DNA from: CAZWKQ01 sp964634005
GTDB lineage: Bacteria > Bacteroidota > Bacteroidia > Bacteroidales > JACABE01
Length of the DNA stretch: 64,000 nucleotides
Direction: 5' to 3'
NCBI GenBank assembly: GCA_964634005.1
Contig: CAZWKQ010000011.1
Coordinates: forward strand, 24,360-88,359
The notes under the pieces were generated by a model. It ran no database searches, had not been told where the DNA came from, and saw only the letters and a list, made by a program, of their open reading frames with translations. This document shows positions 26,662 to 35,991 of the stretch, one piece after another. Each line of letters starts with the position of its first letter. Position 1 is the first letter of the stretch. The translations under genes and the position numbers were made by a program.

Positions 26662-27888
26662 ATGAAATTCAATTTTTTTAATAGTATTCTACTAAAAATT
26701 GTCGTTTTTTTGATTTTTACAAACATATTTAAAACAGGATACACTCAAAATAAGGAATTGATGACCTATTTTGAAAAATCTGATTTTAAAGAAACACCTG
26801 TTTATGATTCTACAATTTCATATTGCAAAAAACTTGCAAACAGTTCGAAATATGTTAAATATCAAACTTTCGGCAACAGTGGCCAAAATCGAGAGTTACC
26901 ACTATTAATAGTTGATTTAAACGGTAATTTTACACCGGAAAAAGTAAAAAAATCGGGCAATTTAACTGTACTTATTCAGGCATGCATACATGCCGGAGAG
27001 CCCGACGGTAAAGACGCCGGACTAATGTTAATAAGAGATTTAATTGTAAATAAAAGCAAACAAGAGTTATTTAAAAATATTACCCTATTATTTATCCCAA
27101 TATTGAATGTAGATGGGCATGAACGTTTCGGTAAGTATAACCGAATTAATCAAAACGGTCCTAAAGAAATGGGATGGCGTACTAATGCAAATAATTTGAA
27201 TTTGAACCGCGATTATTTAAAAGTTGATTCGAAAGAAATAAAACATTGGCTTACCCTTTTCAACAGATGGGACCCCGATTTTTTTATCGACTGCCATACC
27301 ACCGATGGAGCAGATTATCAGTATGTTATTACTTATGTTTTAGATACTGAAGGAAATTGCGATTTGCAATTATCGGAATGGCAGAAAAATACTTTTCTTA
27401 AAAAAATCGAGCCAATGATGTCAGAAAGCAGCAATCCGATTTTCCCGTACGTAACTTTTCGCAATTGGCATGACCCGAGAAGTGGTATAAAGAGCGGCGT
27501 ATCTCCCACTATGCTATCGCAAGGATATACCATTGCACGAAACCGACCGGGACTGCTTATAGAAACACATATGCTTAAAGATTACAAAACCAGGGTCTTC
27601 GGAACTTATTATATGATAGAAAATACATTTAAAATTCTGAACCAAGAGCATTCAAAACTAAAAAGAATTTTAAAAGAAGCTGATATTAAAAGTGAGAACT
27701 TAAAAGCCGAAAATAAATTTCATCCTGTAAGCTTTACCATATCATCTACCGACAGTACTTTGGTCGATTTTTTGGGAGTAGAATATACCATAGAAAAAAG
27801 TAAATTTACTAACGGCGACTGGTTTAAATATAACAATAGCGAAAAAAGAACTTTCAAAATACCATTTTTCAATAAAACCATACCCTAA
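26662..27888 (+). pseudogene. M14-family zinc carboxypeptidase-like gene, part before an in-frame stop
   Basis: Signal peptide (residues 1-28) followed by an M14 metallopeptidase domain. The zinc ligands are HAGEPDG (HxxE) and DCHTTDGADYQY (His), and the catalytic Glu is in PGLLIETHML. The frame ends at TAA 27886-27888, but the same frame continues without another stop to 28479, with sequence that fits the family (YYIEIPDAYIIGPEWNEII). The TAA is likely a CAA (Gln) mutated by one base, or a sequencing error. Full length would be about 605 residues. The peptidase core itself lies before the stop, so a truncated enzyme could still fold. Confidence 0.8.
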
Positions 27889-28479
27889 TATTACATAGAG
27901 ATTCCTGATGCTTATATTATAGGACCTGAGTGGAATGAAATTATAGAAAAATTGAAAATTCACGATATTAAATTCAAAACAATTTCGGAGCCGATAAAAC
28001 TGAAAGTAAACTCATATAAATTCTCAAATGTTAAATTCAACGATGTTCCTAATGAAGGACGACAAACCATTTTAAAATTTGATATAGATACAATTACTGA
28101 GATAAGAACATATCCTAAGGGGTCGGTAATTGTTGAAACAAATCAGAAACTTTCAAAATTAATAATTAATATCTTCGAACCAAAAGCAACAGGCTCTTTC
28201 GTTTATTGGGGATTTTTCAATTCAATATTCGAGCAAAAAGAATATGCAGAATCTTACGTTATTGAAAATATGATAGAGGAAATTTTCAACCAAAACCCTT
28301 CTTTAAAAGAAGAATTTTATTTAAAAATGAAAAATGACAGTACATTCAGCGGAAACAACAGAGCAATAATAAACTGGCTTTACAGCAAAACGCCTTATTG
28401 GGATAATCGAATGAATATATACCCGGTCGGTAAAATATCGGATATGAAAAGTATTGGGGGAATATTGCAAGGCAAATAA
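27889..28479 (+). pseudogene. C-terminal part of the same M14-like gene
   Basis: In frame with the gene upstream (27952 minus 26662 is a multiple of three), separated only by the TAA codon. The first ATG after the stop is at 27952, but the homologous-looking sequence begins immediately after the stop (codons for YYIEIPDAY). It encodes the C-terminal extension seen in large secreted M14 peptidases of Bacteroidota; no catalytic residues are here. Expression as a separate protein is unlikely because it lacks a signal peptide. Confidence 0.7.
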
Positions 28480-28502
28480 TATTAAAAATTAAGGATTTTT
28501 AA

Positions 28503-28510
28503 TAATTTTG
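28503..28510 (+). promoter_or_regulatory. -7 element (TAATTTTG) of the glycosyltransferase operon
   Basis: Fits TAnnTTTG, 19 bp before the TTG start codon at 28530. No TTG at -33 spacing. Confidence 0.45.
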
Positions 28511-28529
28511 CTAAAAAATATTAATAAAA

Positions 28530-29687
28530 TTGGAAGCTAAAAATATAGTGATATTAGGCACGGCACATCCTTTCAGAGGAGGTCTGGCAGCTTACAATGA
28601 ACGTCTTGCAACAGAATTTCAGAACGAAGGAAACAATGTAACCATTTATACATTTTCATTACAATATCCAAGTTTTTTATTTCCGGGAAAAACACAATAT
28701 GCTGATTGGGAAGCACCGGATAATTTGAATATCAAAATAAAAGTAAACTCGATTAATCCTTTTAATTGGATAAAAGTTGGGTTAGAAATCAAGAAAACCA
28801 AGCCTGATATATTGATAATCAAATATTGGTTACCTTTCATGGCGCCTTGCTTCGGAACTATTGCACGAATAGTTAAGAAAAACAAGAAAACTAAAGTAAT
28901 TTCGATAATCGATAATATTATTCCTCACGAAAAAAGACCTGGTGATAATTTGCTAACCAGATATTTCTGCAAGCCTGTTGACGCTTTTGTAGCAATGTCG
29001 GCTTCGGTTATCGATGATATAAACATTTTCGATAAGGTTAAACCAAAAAAATACAGTCCTCATCCGCTATTCGATAATTTTGGGAGTATAATCCCCCAAA
29101 ATGAAGCTGTAAAAAAACTTGGATTATCGGAAGAATATAATTACCTTTTATTCTTTGGATTTATCAGAGCTTATAAAGGATTAGACCTTTTGCTAAAAGC
29201 CTTTGCCGACGAAAGACTTAGGAAATATCCTTACAAGCTGATAATTGCCGGTGAATTTTATGATGATAGTAAACCATACTTCGAATTAATAGAACAACTA
29301 AACCTAAAAGAACATATTATTCTTAATACCGATTTTATTCCCGATAATAAAGTTGCCGACTATTTCTGTTCAGCCGAATTGGTTGTTCAACCGTATAAAA
29401 ATGCCACTCAGAGCGGAGTTACCCAAATTTGTTATCATTTTAATAAACCAATGCTTGTGACAAATGTAGGAGGTTTGCCCGAAATAGTTCCCAACGGGGA
29501 AGTTGGATATGTAGTAGAGCCTGACAGTAAAGCAATAGCTGATAAATTACTCGATTTTATTGAAAACCATAAGAATGATTATTTTGTTGAAAATATAAAG
29601 GAAGAAAAAAAGAAATATCTTTGGAACAAAATGACATCAACAATTTACGAACTTTACAATAATTTGCATAATGATAATAAGAAGTAA
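28530..29687 (+). CDS. GT4-type glycosyltransferase
   Basis: 385 residues of the GT-B fold: N-terminal GTAHPFRGGLAAYNERLA (acceptor-side Gly-rich loop), central LLFFGFIRAYKGLDLLLKAF, and the C-terminal nucleotide-sugar motif ATQSGVTQICYHFNKPMLVTNVGGLPEIV. The start is TTG; no in-frame ATG exists nearby, and the -7 element fixes the transcript start just upstream. The donor and acceptor are unknown. The next gene, a heptose-type GHMP kinase, overlaps by 17 bp, so a heptose-containing glycan is a reasonable guess. Confidence 0.87.
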   Translation: MEAKNIVILGTAHPFRGGLAAYNERLATEFQNEGNNVTIYTFSLQYPSFLFPGKTQYADWEAPDNLNIKIKVNSINPFNWIKVGLEIKKTKPDILIIKYWLPFMAPCFGTIARIVKKNKKTKVISIIDNIIPHEKRPGDNLLTRYFCKPVDAFVAMSASVIDDINIFDKVKPKKYSPHPLFDNFGSIIPQNEAVKKLGLSEEYNYLLFFGFIRAYKGLDLLLKAFADERLRKYPYKLIIAGEFYDDSKPYFELIEQLNLKEHIILNTDFIPDNKVADYFCSAELVVQPYKNATQSGVTQICYHFNKPMLVTNVGGLPEIVPNGEVGYVVEPDSKAIADKLLDFIENHKNDYFVENIKEEKKKYLWNKMTSTIYELYNNLHNDNKK

Positions 29688-30693
29688 AGCCCCATTAAGG
29701 ATAGGACTTGCAGGAGGAGGCACCGATGTTTCGCCTTATTCCGATATTTACGGCGGAGCTATCCTCAACGCAACAATAAATATGTATGCTTATGCTGACA
29801 TAGAACCATGTGAAAACGGAAAAATAATATTCAAATTAAATGATAAAGACGAATATTATGAATATAACAGTCAGAAAGAATTACCCTTAGACGGAAATCT
29901 TGATTTAATAAAATCAATTTATAATAAAGTTGTTAAAAAATTTGACCTTCAACCGCTTTCATTTATATTGTCGACTTACGTAGATGCCCCTCCGGGTTCA
30001 GGTTTGGGAACATCTTCTACGCTTGTGGTTGCAGTTTTGGGAGCTTTTTCCGAATGGCTTTCACTTCCATTAGGAGAATACGATTTGGCTTATCTGGCTT
30101 ATGAAATCGAACGTATTGACCTTAATATGGCCGGAGGAAAACAAGATCAATATGCAGCTACTTTCGGAGGGTTTAATTTCATGGAATTTTATAATAACGA
30201 TAAAGTTATAATTAATCCATTGAGAATTAAAGACAGAATAATGAACGAATTATCAAACAATATTGTACTCTATTATACTCAAACCAGCAGAAATTCTTCA
30301 GATATAATCGTTCAACAGCAAAAGAATGTAAATGCAGGCAATCCTAAATCAATAGATGCTATGCATCACCTGAAAGAACAGGCAGTAATGATGAAAGAAG
30401 CCCTTTTGAAAGGTCAGCTTGATTTAATAGGAGAAATTCTTAATATGGGATGGTTGCATAAGAAACAAATGGCCGAAGGAATAACCACTCAACTTTTCGA
30501 GGAGTTATATAATACAGCCTTACAAGCCGGTGCAACAGGAGGCAAAATATCAGGAGCCGGCGGTGGCGGTTATATTTTCTTCTATTGCCCCGGAAACACA
30601 CGATACAATGTTATAAAAGCCCTCAATAAATATGGCGGTTATGTTCAAAAGTACGAGTTTACTAAAATGGGGCTCGAGACTTGGATAAGCTGA
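29671..30693 (+). CDS. GHMP kinase, D-glycero-D-manno-heptose 7-phosphate kinase-like
   Basis: 340 residues. The N-terminus RSKAPLRIGLAGGGTDVSPY is that of the HddA/FKP-like GHMP kinases, the ATP loop is PPGSGLGTSST, and the C-terminal motif is TGGKISGAGGGGYIFF. HddA-type enzymes phosphorylate heptose-7-phosphate at C1. RfaE2 (23657) also belongs to heptose nucleotide synthesis. The gene overlaps the glycosyltransferase end by 17 bp and precedes a YigZ gene by 16 bp. Confidence 0.85.
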   Translation: MIIRSKAPLRIGLAGGGTDVSPYSDIYGGAILNATINMYAYADIEPCENGKIIFKLNDKDEYYEYNSQKELPLDGNLDLIKSIYNKVVKKFDLQPLSFILSTYVDAPPGSGLGTSSTLVVAVLGAFSEWLSLPLGEYDLAYLAYEIERIDLNMAGGKQDQYAATFGGFNFMEFYNNDKVIINPLRIKDRIMNELSNNIVLYYTQTSRNSSDIIVQQQKNVNAGNPKSIDAMHHLKEQAVMMKEALLKGQLDLIGEILNMGWLHKKQMAEGITTQLFEELYNTALQAGATGGKISGAGGGGYIFFYCPGNTRYNVIKALNKYGGYVQKYEFTKMGLETWIS

Positions 30694-30709
30694 TAAACGA
30701 TACTATTAT

Positions 30710-31324
30710 ATGTTATTTGATGATACATACAAAACTATAACCAATATTTCTGAAGGTATTTACAAAGAAAAAGGAAGTAAATTCCTATCCTTTGCTTTCC
30801 CTGTTAAAAATGAGAATGAAGTTAAATTAATATTAGCCGATTTAAGAAAAAAATATTACGATGCAAGGCATCATTGCTATGCATACGTTTTAGGATTCGA
30901 TAAATCAGCATTTAGAATAAACGACGACGGAGAGCCTTCGGGTACTGCCGGCAGACCAATTTACGGACAAATTCTTTCGTTTGACCTTACAAATATTTTA
31001 ATCGTAGTTATAAGATATTTCGGTGGAACAAAATTAGGCGTAAGCGGTTTGATAAATGCATACAAAACCTCAGCTCACGATGCAATTACCAATAATATTA
31101 TTCAAACAAAAATCGTCCATGAAACTTATGAAATAACTTTCGATTATTTGCAAATGAATAATGTTATGAAACTACTAAAAGATGAAAACTTAAATAATTT
31201 TGACCACAATTTTGAAGAAATTTGCAAACTAAAATTTTCTGTCAGAAAAAAACTATCTGATGATATTATCAATAAGTTTAAGAAAATTAGCGGAATAAAA
31301 ATTGAGTATATTCTAACAGAGTAA
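30710..31324 (+). CDS. YigZ/IMPACT-family protein (UPF0029)
   Basis: 204 residues. The N-terminal domain carries ARHHCYAYVLG, NDDGEPSGTAGRPI and VVIRYFGGTKLGVSGLINAY, the family signature, and a smaller C-terminal domain follows. It is related to eukaryotic IMPACT; in bacteria the precise role is unclear (a ribosome- or nucleic-acid-related function has been suggested). It ends the plus-strand operon and converges on the sigma-54 regulator 13 bp away. Confidence 0.92.
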   Translation: MLFDDTYKTITNISEGIYKEKGSKFLSFAFPVKNENEVKLILADLRKKYYDARHHCYAYVLGFDKSAFRINDDGEPSGTAGRPIYGQILSFDLTNILIVVIRYFGGTKLGVSGLINAYKTSAHDAITNNIIQTKIVHETYEITFDYLQMNNVMKLLKDENLNNFDHNFEEICKLKFSVRKKLSDDIINKFKKISGIKIEYILTE

Positions 31325-31337
31325 TTAAAAGATAATT

Positions 31338-32672
31338 CTATTCTTTCAACATTCTGTAAATGGTAGTTTTACCAACTCCGAGTTTTTCAGCCACTAACCT
31401 GACTTTATTATTGTATTTTTCGAGGAAATACTTGATAATTTTTTTGTTGTACTCTTCAAGGGTAGTTTCTTCTGTTAGAAAACTTTCGAATGAATTCTTT
31501 TGAGTATAAGAAATATCCGAATCTTTAATTTCTTCGCCATCAGCCATAACAACGGCAAGTTCCATAATAGCTTTCAACTCTCTGACGTTACCCGGAAATG
31601 TATGCTTTTTAAGCTTATCAATTGCACTTTGCGAAATTTTAATTTTTTTCATTTTATTTTTTTCGCAAAACTCATCTACAAAATATTTTGCAAGAACAAC
31701 AATGTCGTTTTCTCTTTCTCTTAGCGGAGGTAATTCGATGGGAAGACCAAGTAAACGATAATACAAATCTTCTCTGAACTTGCCCTTTTCTACCTCTTCT
31801 TTAAGGTTTTTGTGAGTTGCAACTATAATTCTTACATCAAGCTTTATAATACTGTTTCCCCCTATTCGCGTAACTTCTTCTTCCTGAATAACCCTAAGCA
31901 ATTTGGCTTGCATACTTAGGTCCATATCTCCGATTTCGTCAAGAAAAATTGTTCCTTTATTGGCTTCTTCAAACTTACCTATTCTTCTTGCTGCTGCACC
32001 GGTGAATGCACCCTTTTCATATCCGAACATTTCACTTTCTATCAATTCTTTCGGAATTGCAGAGACATTTACTGCGACAAATGGGAATTTGCTCCTGGGC
32101 GAATTGTAATGAATAGCTTTGGCCACCAGCTCTTTTCCGGTACCGGTTTCACCTGTTATAGAAACCGAAATATTGGTTTTTGTCGCTTTATCTATTAGCT
32201 TATAAATTTTTTGAATTGAAGAGCTGTTACCTTTTATCAGTTTGCCGTATTCATATTTTTTTTCAATTTCTTCTTCAAGTTGGCTGATTTTATCTTTCAG
32301 TAAAAGTTTCTCCCTTATATTTTTCATTATGTTCCAAAGTCGGTTTTTTGTATCTTCGTCTTTAAGAACATAATCGTAAACACCCTTTTTAAGTAGTTCG
32401 ACTGCCGTAGAAATATCTTGCTGACCCGAAACTATAACAACTGGAATATCGGGGTTATATTCCTGAATTTTAGTTAGCAGTTCCATTCCGGAATAATCGG
32501 GTAGATAAAAATCTAAAGTAATTGCCGAAGGATTTTTGTATAAATTCTTCAACAAACTTTTTCCATTTGTAAAAATTTCAACATCATATTCAGTATTTAA
32601 GCTTAAATAGTGGCGAAGAGTTTTTGCAAATATTTCATCGTCTTCTACAATAAAAATTTTGAATAAATCCAT
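31338..32672 (-). CDS. sigma-54-dependent response regulator (NtrC family)
   Basis: 444 residues from ATG 32672 (MDLFKIFIVEDDE); the frame is open 13 codons further but the receiver starts here. There is a receiver domain (phospho-Asp in TLDFYLPDYSG), an AAA+ sigma-54 interaction domain (Walker A GETGTGKE, GAFTGA in YEKGAFTGAAA, DEIGDMDLSMQAKLLR), and a Fis-type helix-turn-helix (VAEKLGVGKTTIYRML). It activates RpoN promoters when phosphorylated. No histidine kinase is adjacent, so its partner is elsewhere. A small palindrome lies in its leader. Confidence 0.94.
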   Translation of the reverse strand: MDLFKIFIVEDDEIFAKTLRHYLSLNTEYDVEIFTNGKSLLKNLYKNPSAITLDFYLPDYSGMELLTKIQEYNPDIPVVIVSGQQDISTAVELLKKGVYDYVLKDEDTKNRLWNIMKNIREKLLLKDKISQLEEEIEKKYEYGKLIKGNSSSIQKIYKLIDKATKTNISVSITGETGTGKELVAKAIHYNSPRSKFPFVAVNVSAIPKELIESEMFGYEKGAFTGAAARRIGKFEEANKGTIFLDEIGDMDLSMQAKLLRVIQEEEVTRIGGNSIIKLDVRIIVATHKNLKEEVEKGKFREDLYYRLLGLPIELPPLRERENDIVVLAKYFVDEFCEKNKMKKIKISQSAIDKLKKHTFPGNVRELKAIMELAVVMADGEEIKDSDISYTQKNSFESFLTEETTLEEYNKKIIKYFLEKYNNKVRLVAEKLGVGKTTIYRMLKE

Positions 32673-32710
32673 ATTCTTGTTTTTGGGATAATAAACTAAT
32701 TCAGCCAACA

Positions 32711-32727
32711 TGTTCCAAAATTGAACA
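32711..32727. promoter_or_regulatory. TGTTC-N7-GAACA palindrome upstream of the sigma-54 regulator
   Basis: A perfect 5-bp inverted repeat with a 7-bp spacer, 39 bp before the regulator's ATG and next to a -7-like element (TAATTTTG, 32741-32734, minus). Its size and symmetry are those of Fis-type activator sites, so autoregulation is possible. Confidence 0.35.
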
Positions 32728-32785
32728 TTTTTTCAAAATTAAATAATACTTTAAGCGGAAAGTGTTATGAATGTGTTAAAAAAAT

Positions 32786-32818
32786 AAAAAAAGGACTTAG
32801 ATTTAAGTCCTTTTTTTT
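32786..32818 (-). terminator. terminator downstream of tRNA-Phe
   Basis: The stem AGGACTTA/TAAGTCCT with a 4-nt loop is extended by A and T runs on both sides. It begins 4 bp after the tRNA 3' end on the minus strand and can act in either direction. Confidence 0.75.
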
Positions 32819-32821
32819 GGG

Positions 32822-32894
<73 letters not shown>

Positions 32895-32911
32895 ATCATA
32901 AATTCGGGTTG

Positions 32912-32941
32912 CAAAATTATATAATTATTTCTAAACAGCAA
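32912..32941 (-). promoter_or_regulatory. tRNA-Phe promoter
   Basis: On the minus strand, TTG (32941-32939), a 19-bp spacer, then TAATTTTG (32919-32912): a full Bacteroidota promoter. It starts transcription close to 32905, about 10 bp before the mature tRNA. Confidence 0.7.
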
Positions 32942-33038
32942 ATATTTTTTCATTTTTTCATCATTTTTTTAACTACTAATTGAAAATCAATCGAAAATAA
33001 AAAAAGGCTTATAAATTTTTCAATATTAAAATTATTTC

Positions 33039-33046
33039 TATCTTTG
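33039..33046 (+). promoter_or_regulatory. -7 element (TATCTTTG) of the DUF177-rpmF-plsX-fabH operon
   Basis: Fits TAnnTTTG, 25 bp before the TTG start codon of the first gene. Confidence 0.5.
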
Positions 33047-33071
33047 CAAACTTGTTTAAAAAAGTGATGCT

Positions 33072-33590
33072 TTGGATAATTTAAAGCAATATTGTCTGTC
33101 GTTCAGTGGTTTAGGTTTAGGTTTACACCAATACCACTTCGACATAGATTTAAAGTTCTTTGATAATTTTGAGCAAGATGTAATATTGTTTTCGGATGTT
33201 AAAATCGACATTTCTTTAGAAAAACAAGAGAGGATGCTTATTTATGACTTTTTTATCTCCGGTTTTATAAAAGTTGAATGCGATAGATGTCTTGAAGAAA
33301 TGATAATGCCAATAGAAGGAAACGAAAGACTCATTGTTAAATTCGGAGAAGAAAAAATTGAAGAGAGCGAAGATGTTTTGATTTTAACTGAAAATGAACA
33401 TAAAATAGATATCTCGGGTTATATATACGATTATATAATGGTTCGGATTCCAATAAAGAAAGTTCATAACGACGATGAAAACGGAATAAGCGAATGTAAT
33501 CCGAAGATGCTTGAAATTCTCGATAAATTATCAGAACGAAAAATCGACAATAGATTTGATAAACTGAAAGATTTATTTAATAATAATTAG
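33072..33590 (+). CDS. DUF177 (YceD)-family protein
   Basis: 172 residues. The central VECDRCLEEMIMPIEGNERLIVKFGE segment is the DUF177 signature, with its Cys pair. The gene precedes rpmF, as in most bacteria; YceD homologues are linked to 23S rRNA accumulation and ribosome production. The only available start is TTG at 33072, since an in-frame stop lies at 33057 and no ATG or GTG is in frame between. The -7 element 25 bp upstream supports this. Confidence 0.87.
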   Translation: MDNLKQYCLSFSGLGLGLHQYHFDIDLKFFDNFEQDVILFSDVKIDISLEKQERMLIYDFFISGFIKVECDRCLEEMIMPIEGNERLIVKFGEEKIEESEDVLILTENEHKIDISGYIYDYIMVRIPIKKVHNDDENGISECNPKMLEILDKLSERKIDNRFDKLKDLFNNN

Positions 33591-33616
33591 TAAATAACAA
33601 TTTAAAATATTAATTT

Positions 33617-33802
33617 ATGCCAAATCCTAAACATAGATTTTCAAAACAAAGGACTGCAAAAAGAAGAACCCATCATAAAGCAGAAGTTCCTACAACTGCA
33701 GTATGTTCAAATTGTGGCGCACCTGTGTTATATCACAGAGTATGCCCCGAATGCGGTTATTATAAAGGTAAACTTGCAATAGAAAAGCAAACTAATGCAT
33801 AA
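33617..33802 (+). CDS. rpmF: 50S ribosomal protein L32
   Basis: 61 residues. The basic start MPNPKHRFSKQRTAKRRTHHK and the zinc ribbon CSNCGAPVLYHRVCPECG (four Cys) are canonical for L32. It lies between DUF177 and plsX in the usual order. Confidence 0.98.
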   Translation: MPNPKHRFSKQRTAKRRTHHKAEVPTTAVCSNCGAPVLYHRVCPECGYYKGKLAIEKQTNA

Positions 33803-33852
33803 AATCTGACAAATCTGATTGATATTTTCAGTCTTAATTTACTAATAAGTAT

Positions 33853-34803
33853 ATGAAAATAGGATTAGATGTAATGGGTGGCGATTACGCTCCTGATGCT
33901 ACCATAGCCGGTGCTGTTTTAGCTCTTAATGAACTTGAAACAACAGATACTATTGTTCTTATTGGAGACGAAACAATAATTAGAGATAAACTAAAACAAT
34001 ACAACACAAGTGCAGATAGGTTTGAAATAGTTCATGCTTCAGAAGTTATAGGTATGGGCGAAAAACCAATAAAGGCATTTTCACAAAAACCTAACTCAAG
34101 CATAGGACTTGGATTCAAACTATTAAAATCCAAGAAAATTGAAGCTTTTGCCAGTGCCGGAAACACCGGAGCCGTTTTAGTTGGTGCAATGTATAGTGTA
34201 AATACTGTCCCCGGCGTAATTCGTCCGTCAATTTCCAGCATTATACCTAAAGAAAACGGCGGATTAAGTTTACTTTTAGACGTTGGAGCCAACCCCGACA
34301 GTAAACCCGATGTACTTTATCAGTTTGCCATACTTGGTTCTATTTATGCCAAATCAGTTCTGGGAATAAATAACCCGAAAGTAGGATTGCTGAATATAGG
34401 AGAAGAGGAAGAAAAAGGCAATTTACAATGTCAGGCAACATTCCAACTGATGAAAGATACCAAAGATTTCAATTTTGTAGGTAATGTTGAAAGCAGAGAA
34501 TTATTTAAAGACAAAATTGATGTTTTTGTCTGCGATGGTTTTGTAGGCAACATTATATTAAAACAAATTGAAGCAATGTACCGTCTTTTGGTAAAACGCA
34601 ATCTGACTGACGATTACATTAAAAGGTTTAACTACGAAAACTACGGTGGAAGTGTTATTCTGGGGATAAACTCCTCTGTAGTAATTGGACATGGAATTTC
34701 GAATGATATTGCCGTAAAAAATATGATATTGCTATCTAAAGATGTGGTTTTAAGCAAATTGTCATCAAAAATCAAATCGGCAATGTCAAAATATGCAAAT
34801 TAA
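33853..34803 (+). CDS. plsX: phosphate acyltransferase PlsX
   Basis: 316 residues. The start MKIGLDVMGGDYAPDATIAGA is diagnostic, with ASAGNTGAVLVGAM and CDGFVGNIILK further on. PlsX makes acyl-phosphate from acyl-ACP for phospholipid synthesis. It is followed by fabH 22 bp downstream, the common rpmF-plsX-fabH arrangement joining ribosome and lipid synthesis. Confidence 0.97.
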   Translation: MKIGLDVMGGDYAPDATIAGAVLALNELETTDTIVLIGDETIIRDKLKQYNTSADRFEIVHASEVIGMGEKPIKAFSQKPNSSIGLGFKLLKSKKIEAFASAGNTGAVLVGAMYSVNTVPGVIRPSISSIIPKENGGLSLLLDVGANPDSKPDVLYQFAILGSIYAKSVLGINNPKVGLLNIGEEEEKGNLQCQATFQLMKDTKDFNFVGNVESRELFKDKIDVFVCDGFVGNIILKQIEAMYRLLVKRNLTDDYIKRFNYENYGGSVILGINSSVVIGHGISNDIAVKNMILLSKDVVLSKLSSKIKSAMSKYAN

Positions 34804-34825
34804 AATTAAACAATAAAAAAGACTC

Positions 34826-35815
34826 ATGAAAAAAATAAGAGCTGCAATAAAGGGTGTAGGAGCAAGTTTACCCGATTATATTCTCAATAATGAAGAATTA
34901 AGCAGAATGGTTGATACGTCTGACGAGTGGATAATGACTCGAATCGGAATAAAAGAAAGACGAATATTAAAGGAACCGGGAAAAGGCTCAAGTGATTTAG
35001 GTGCAGCTGCCGTAAACGAACTTCTTAAAAAAACTAATACAAAACCCGAAGAAATTGATTTTTTGCTTTGTGCTACCGTAACTCCCGACATGCAGTTTCC
35101 TGCCACTGCCAATATTATTTGCGATAAAGTGGGCTTAAAAAATGCTTTCGGATACGACTTAAATGCCGGCTGCTCGGGTTTTTTATTTGCTTTAGCCACA
35201 GCATCACAATTTATTGAAACAGGAAGATACAAAAAGATTATTGTTGTAGGCGCCGAAAAAATGTCGTCAATTGTAGATTATACCGATAGAGCCACCTGCC
35301 CTATTTTCGGAGACGGAGCCGGAGCAGTTCTTATAGAACCCGTTGAAGAAGAACTGGGAATAATTGACTTGATACTTCGCTCTGACGGTAGTGGTAGAAT
35401 TCACCTGCATCAGAAAGCAGGCGGATCTGTAAAACCGGCCTCACACGCTACTGTTGACGCTCGCGAACATTTTATATATCAGGAAGGACAACCGGTATTC
35501 AAAGCTGCCGTATCTAATATGGCCGATACTGCCGTAGAATTAATGAAAAAAAACAACTTAACTTCAGATGATATTGCTTACCTTGTACCTCATCAGGCTA
35601 ATATGCGAATAATTGAAGCTACCGGTAAAAGAATGGGATTACCAAGCGAAAAAGTTATGGTAAACATTCAAAAATACGGCAACACAACTGCTGCAACCCT
35701 CCCCTTACTTCTTTGGGACTACGAAAATAAGTTAAAGAAAGGTGACAACCTTATTCTTGCCACTTTTGGAGCCGGTTTCACTTGGGGGGCAATCTGGCTG
35801 AAATGGGCTTATTAA
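34826..35815 (+). CDS. fabH: beta-ketoacyl-ACP synthase III
   Basis: 329 residues. The catalytic triad is visible: Cys in NAGCSGFLFAL, His in VPHQANMRI, Asn in YGNTTAATLPL. The opening IKGVGASLPDYILNNEELSRMVDTSDEWI is typical of FabH. It starts fatty acid synthesis by condensing an acyl-CoA with malonyl-ACP, and a terminator closes the operon. Confidence 0.97.
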   Translation: MKKIRAAIKGVGASLPDYILNNEELSRMVDTSDEWIMTRIGIKERRILKEPGKGSSDLGAAAVNELLKKTNTKPEEIDFLLCATVTPDMQFPATANIICDKVGLKNAFGYDLNAGCSGFLFALATASQFIETGRYKKIIVVGAEKMSSIVDYTDRATCPIFGDGAGAVLIEPVEEELGIIDLILRSDGSGRIHLHQKAGGSVKPASHATVDAREHFIYQEGQPVFKAAVSNMADTAVELMKKNNLTSDDIAYLVPHQANMRIIEATGKRMGLPSEKVMVNIQKYGNTTAATLPLLLWDYENKLKKGDNLILATFGAGFTWGAIWLKWAY

Positions 35816-35838
35816 GAAACTTAATGAATTAACATAGA

Positions 35839-35872
35839 AAAAGGCTGTCTTAAAAGGCAGCCTTTTATTTTT
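35839..35872 (+). terminator. terminator of the fabH operon
   Basis: The stem AAAAGGCTG/CAGCCTTTT (35839-35847 with 35858-35866) and the T-rich tail ATTTTT lie 24 bp after the fabH stop. Confidence 0.8.
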
Positions 35873-35991
35873 GATTAATAAAGAGTTTATCAAAATCGGG
35901 ACAATAAATAAACGAAAAACCGCATATATTTAAGTAGAATCAGGCATTTAAAGGGTTATTAAGTACCGATTAAATGCCCGATAATGAAATA

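Noticed and set aside
27886..27888. Recoding of the stop in the M14 gene (selenocysteine or pyrrolysine)
   Set aside because: The codon is TAA, which is not known to be recoded in this way; a point mutation or error is simpler.
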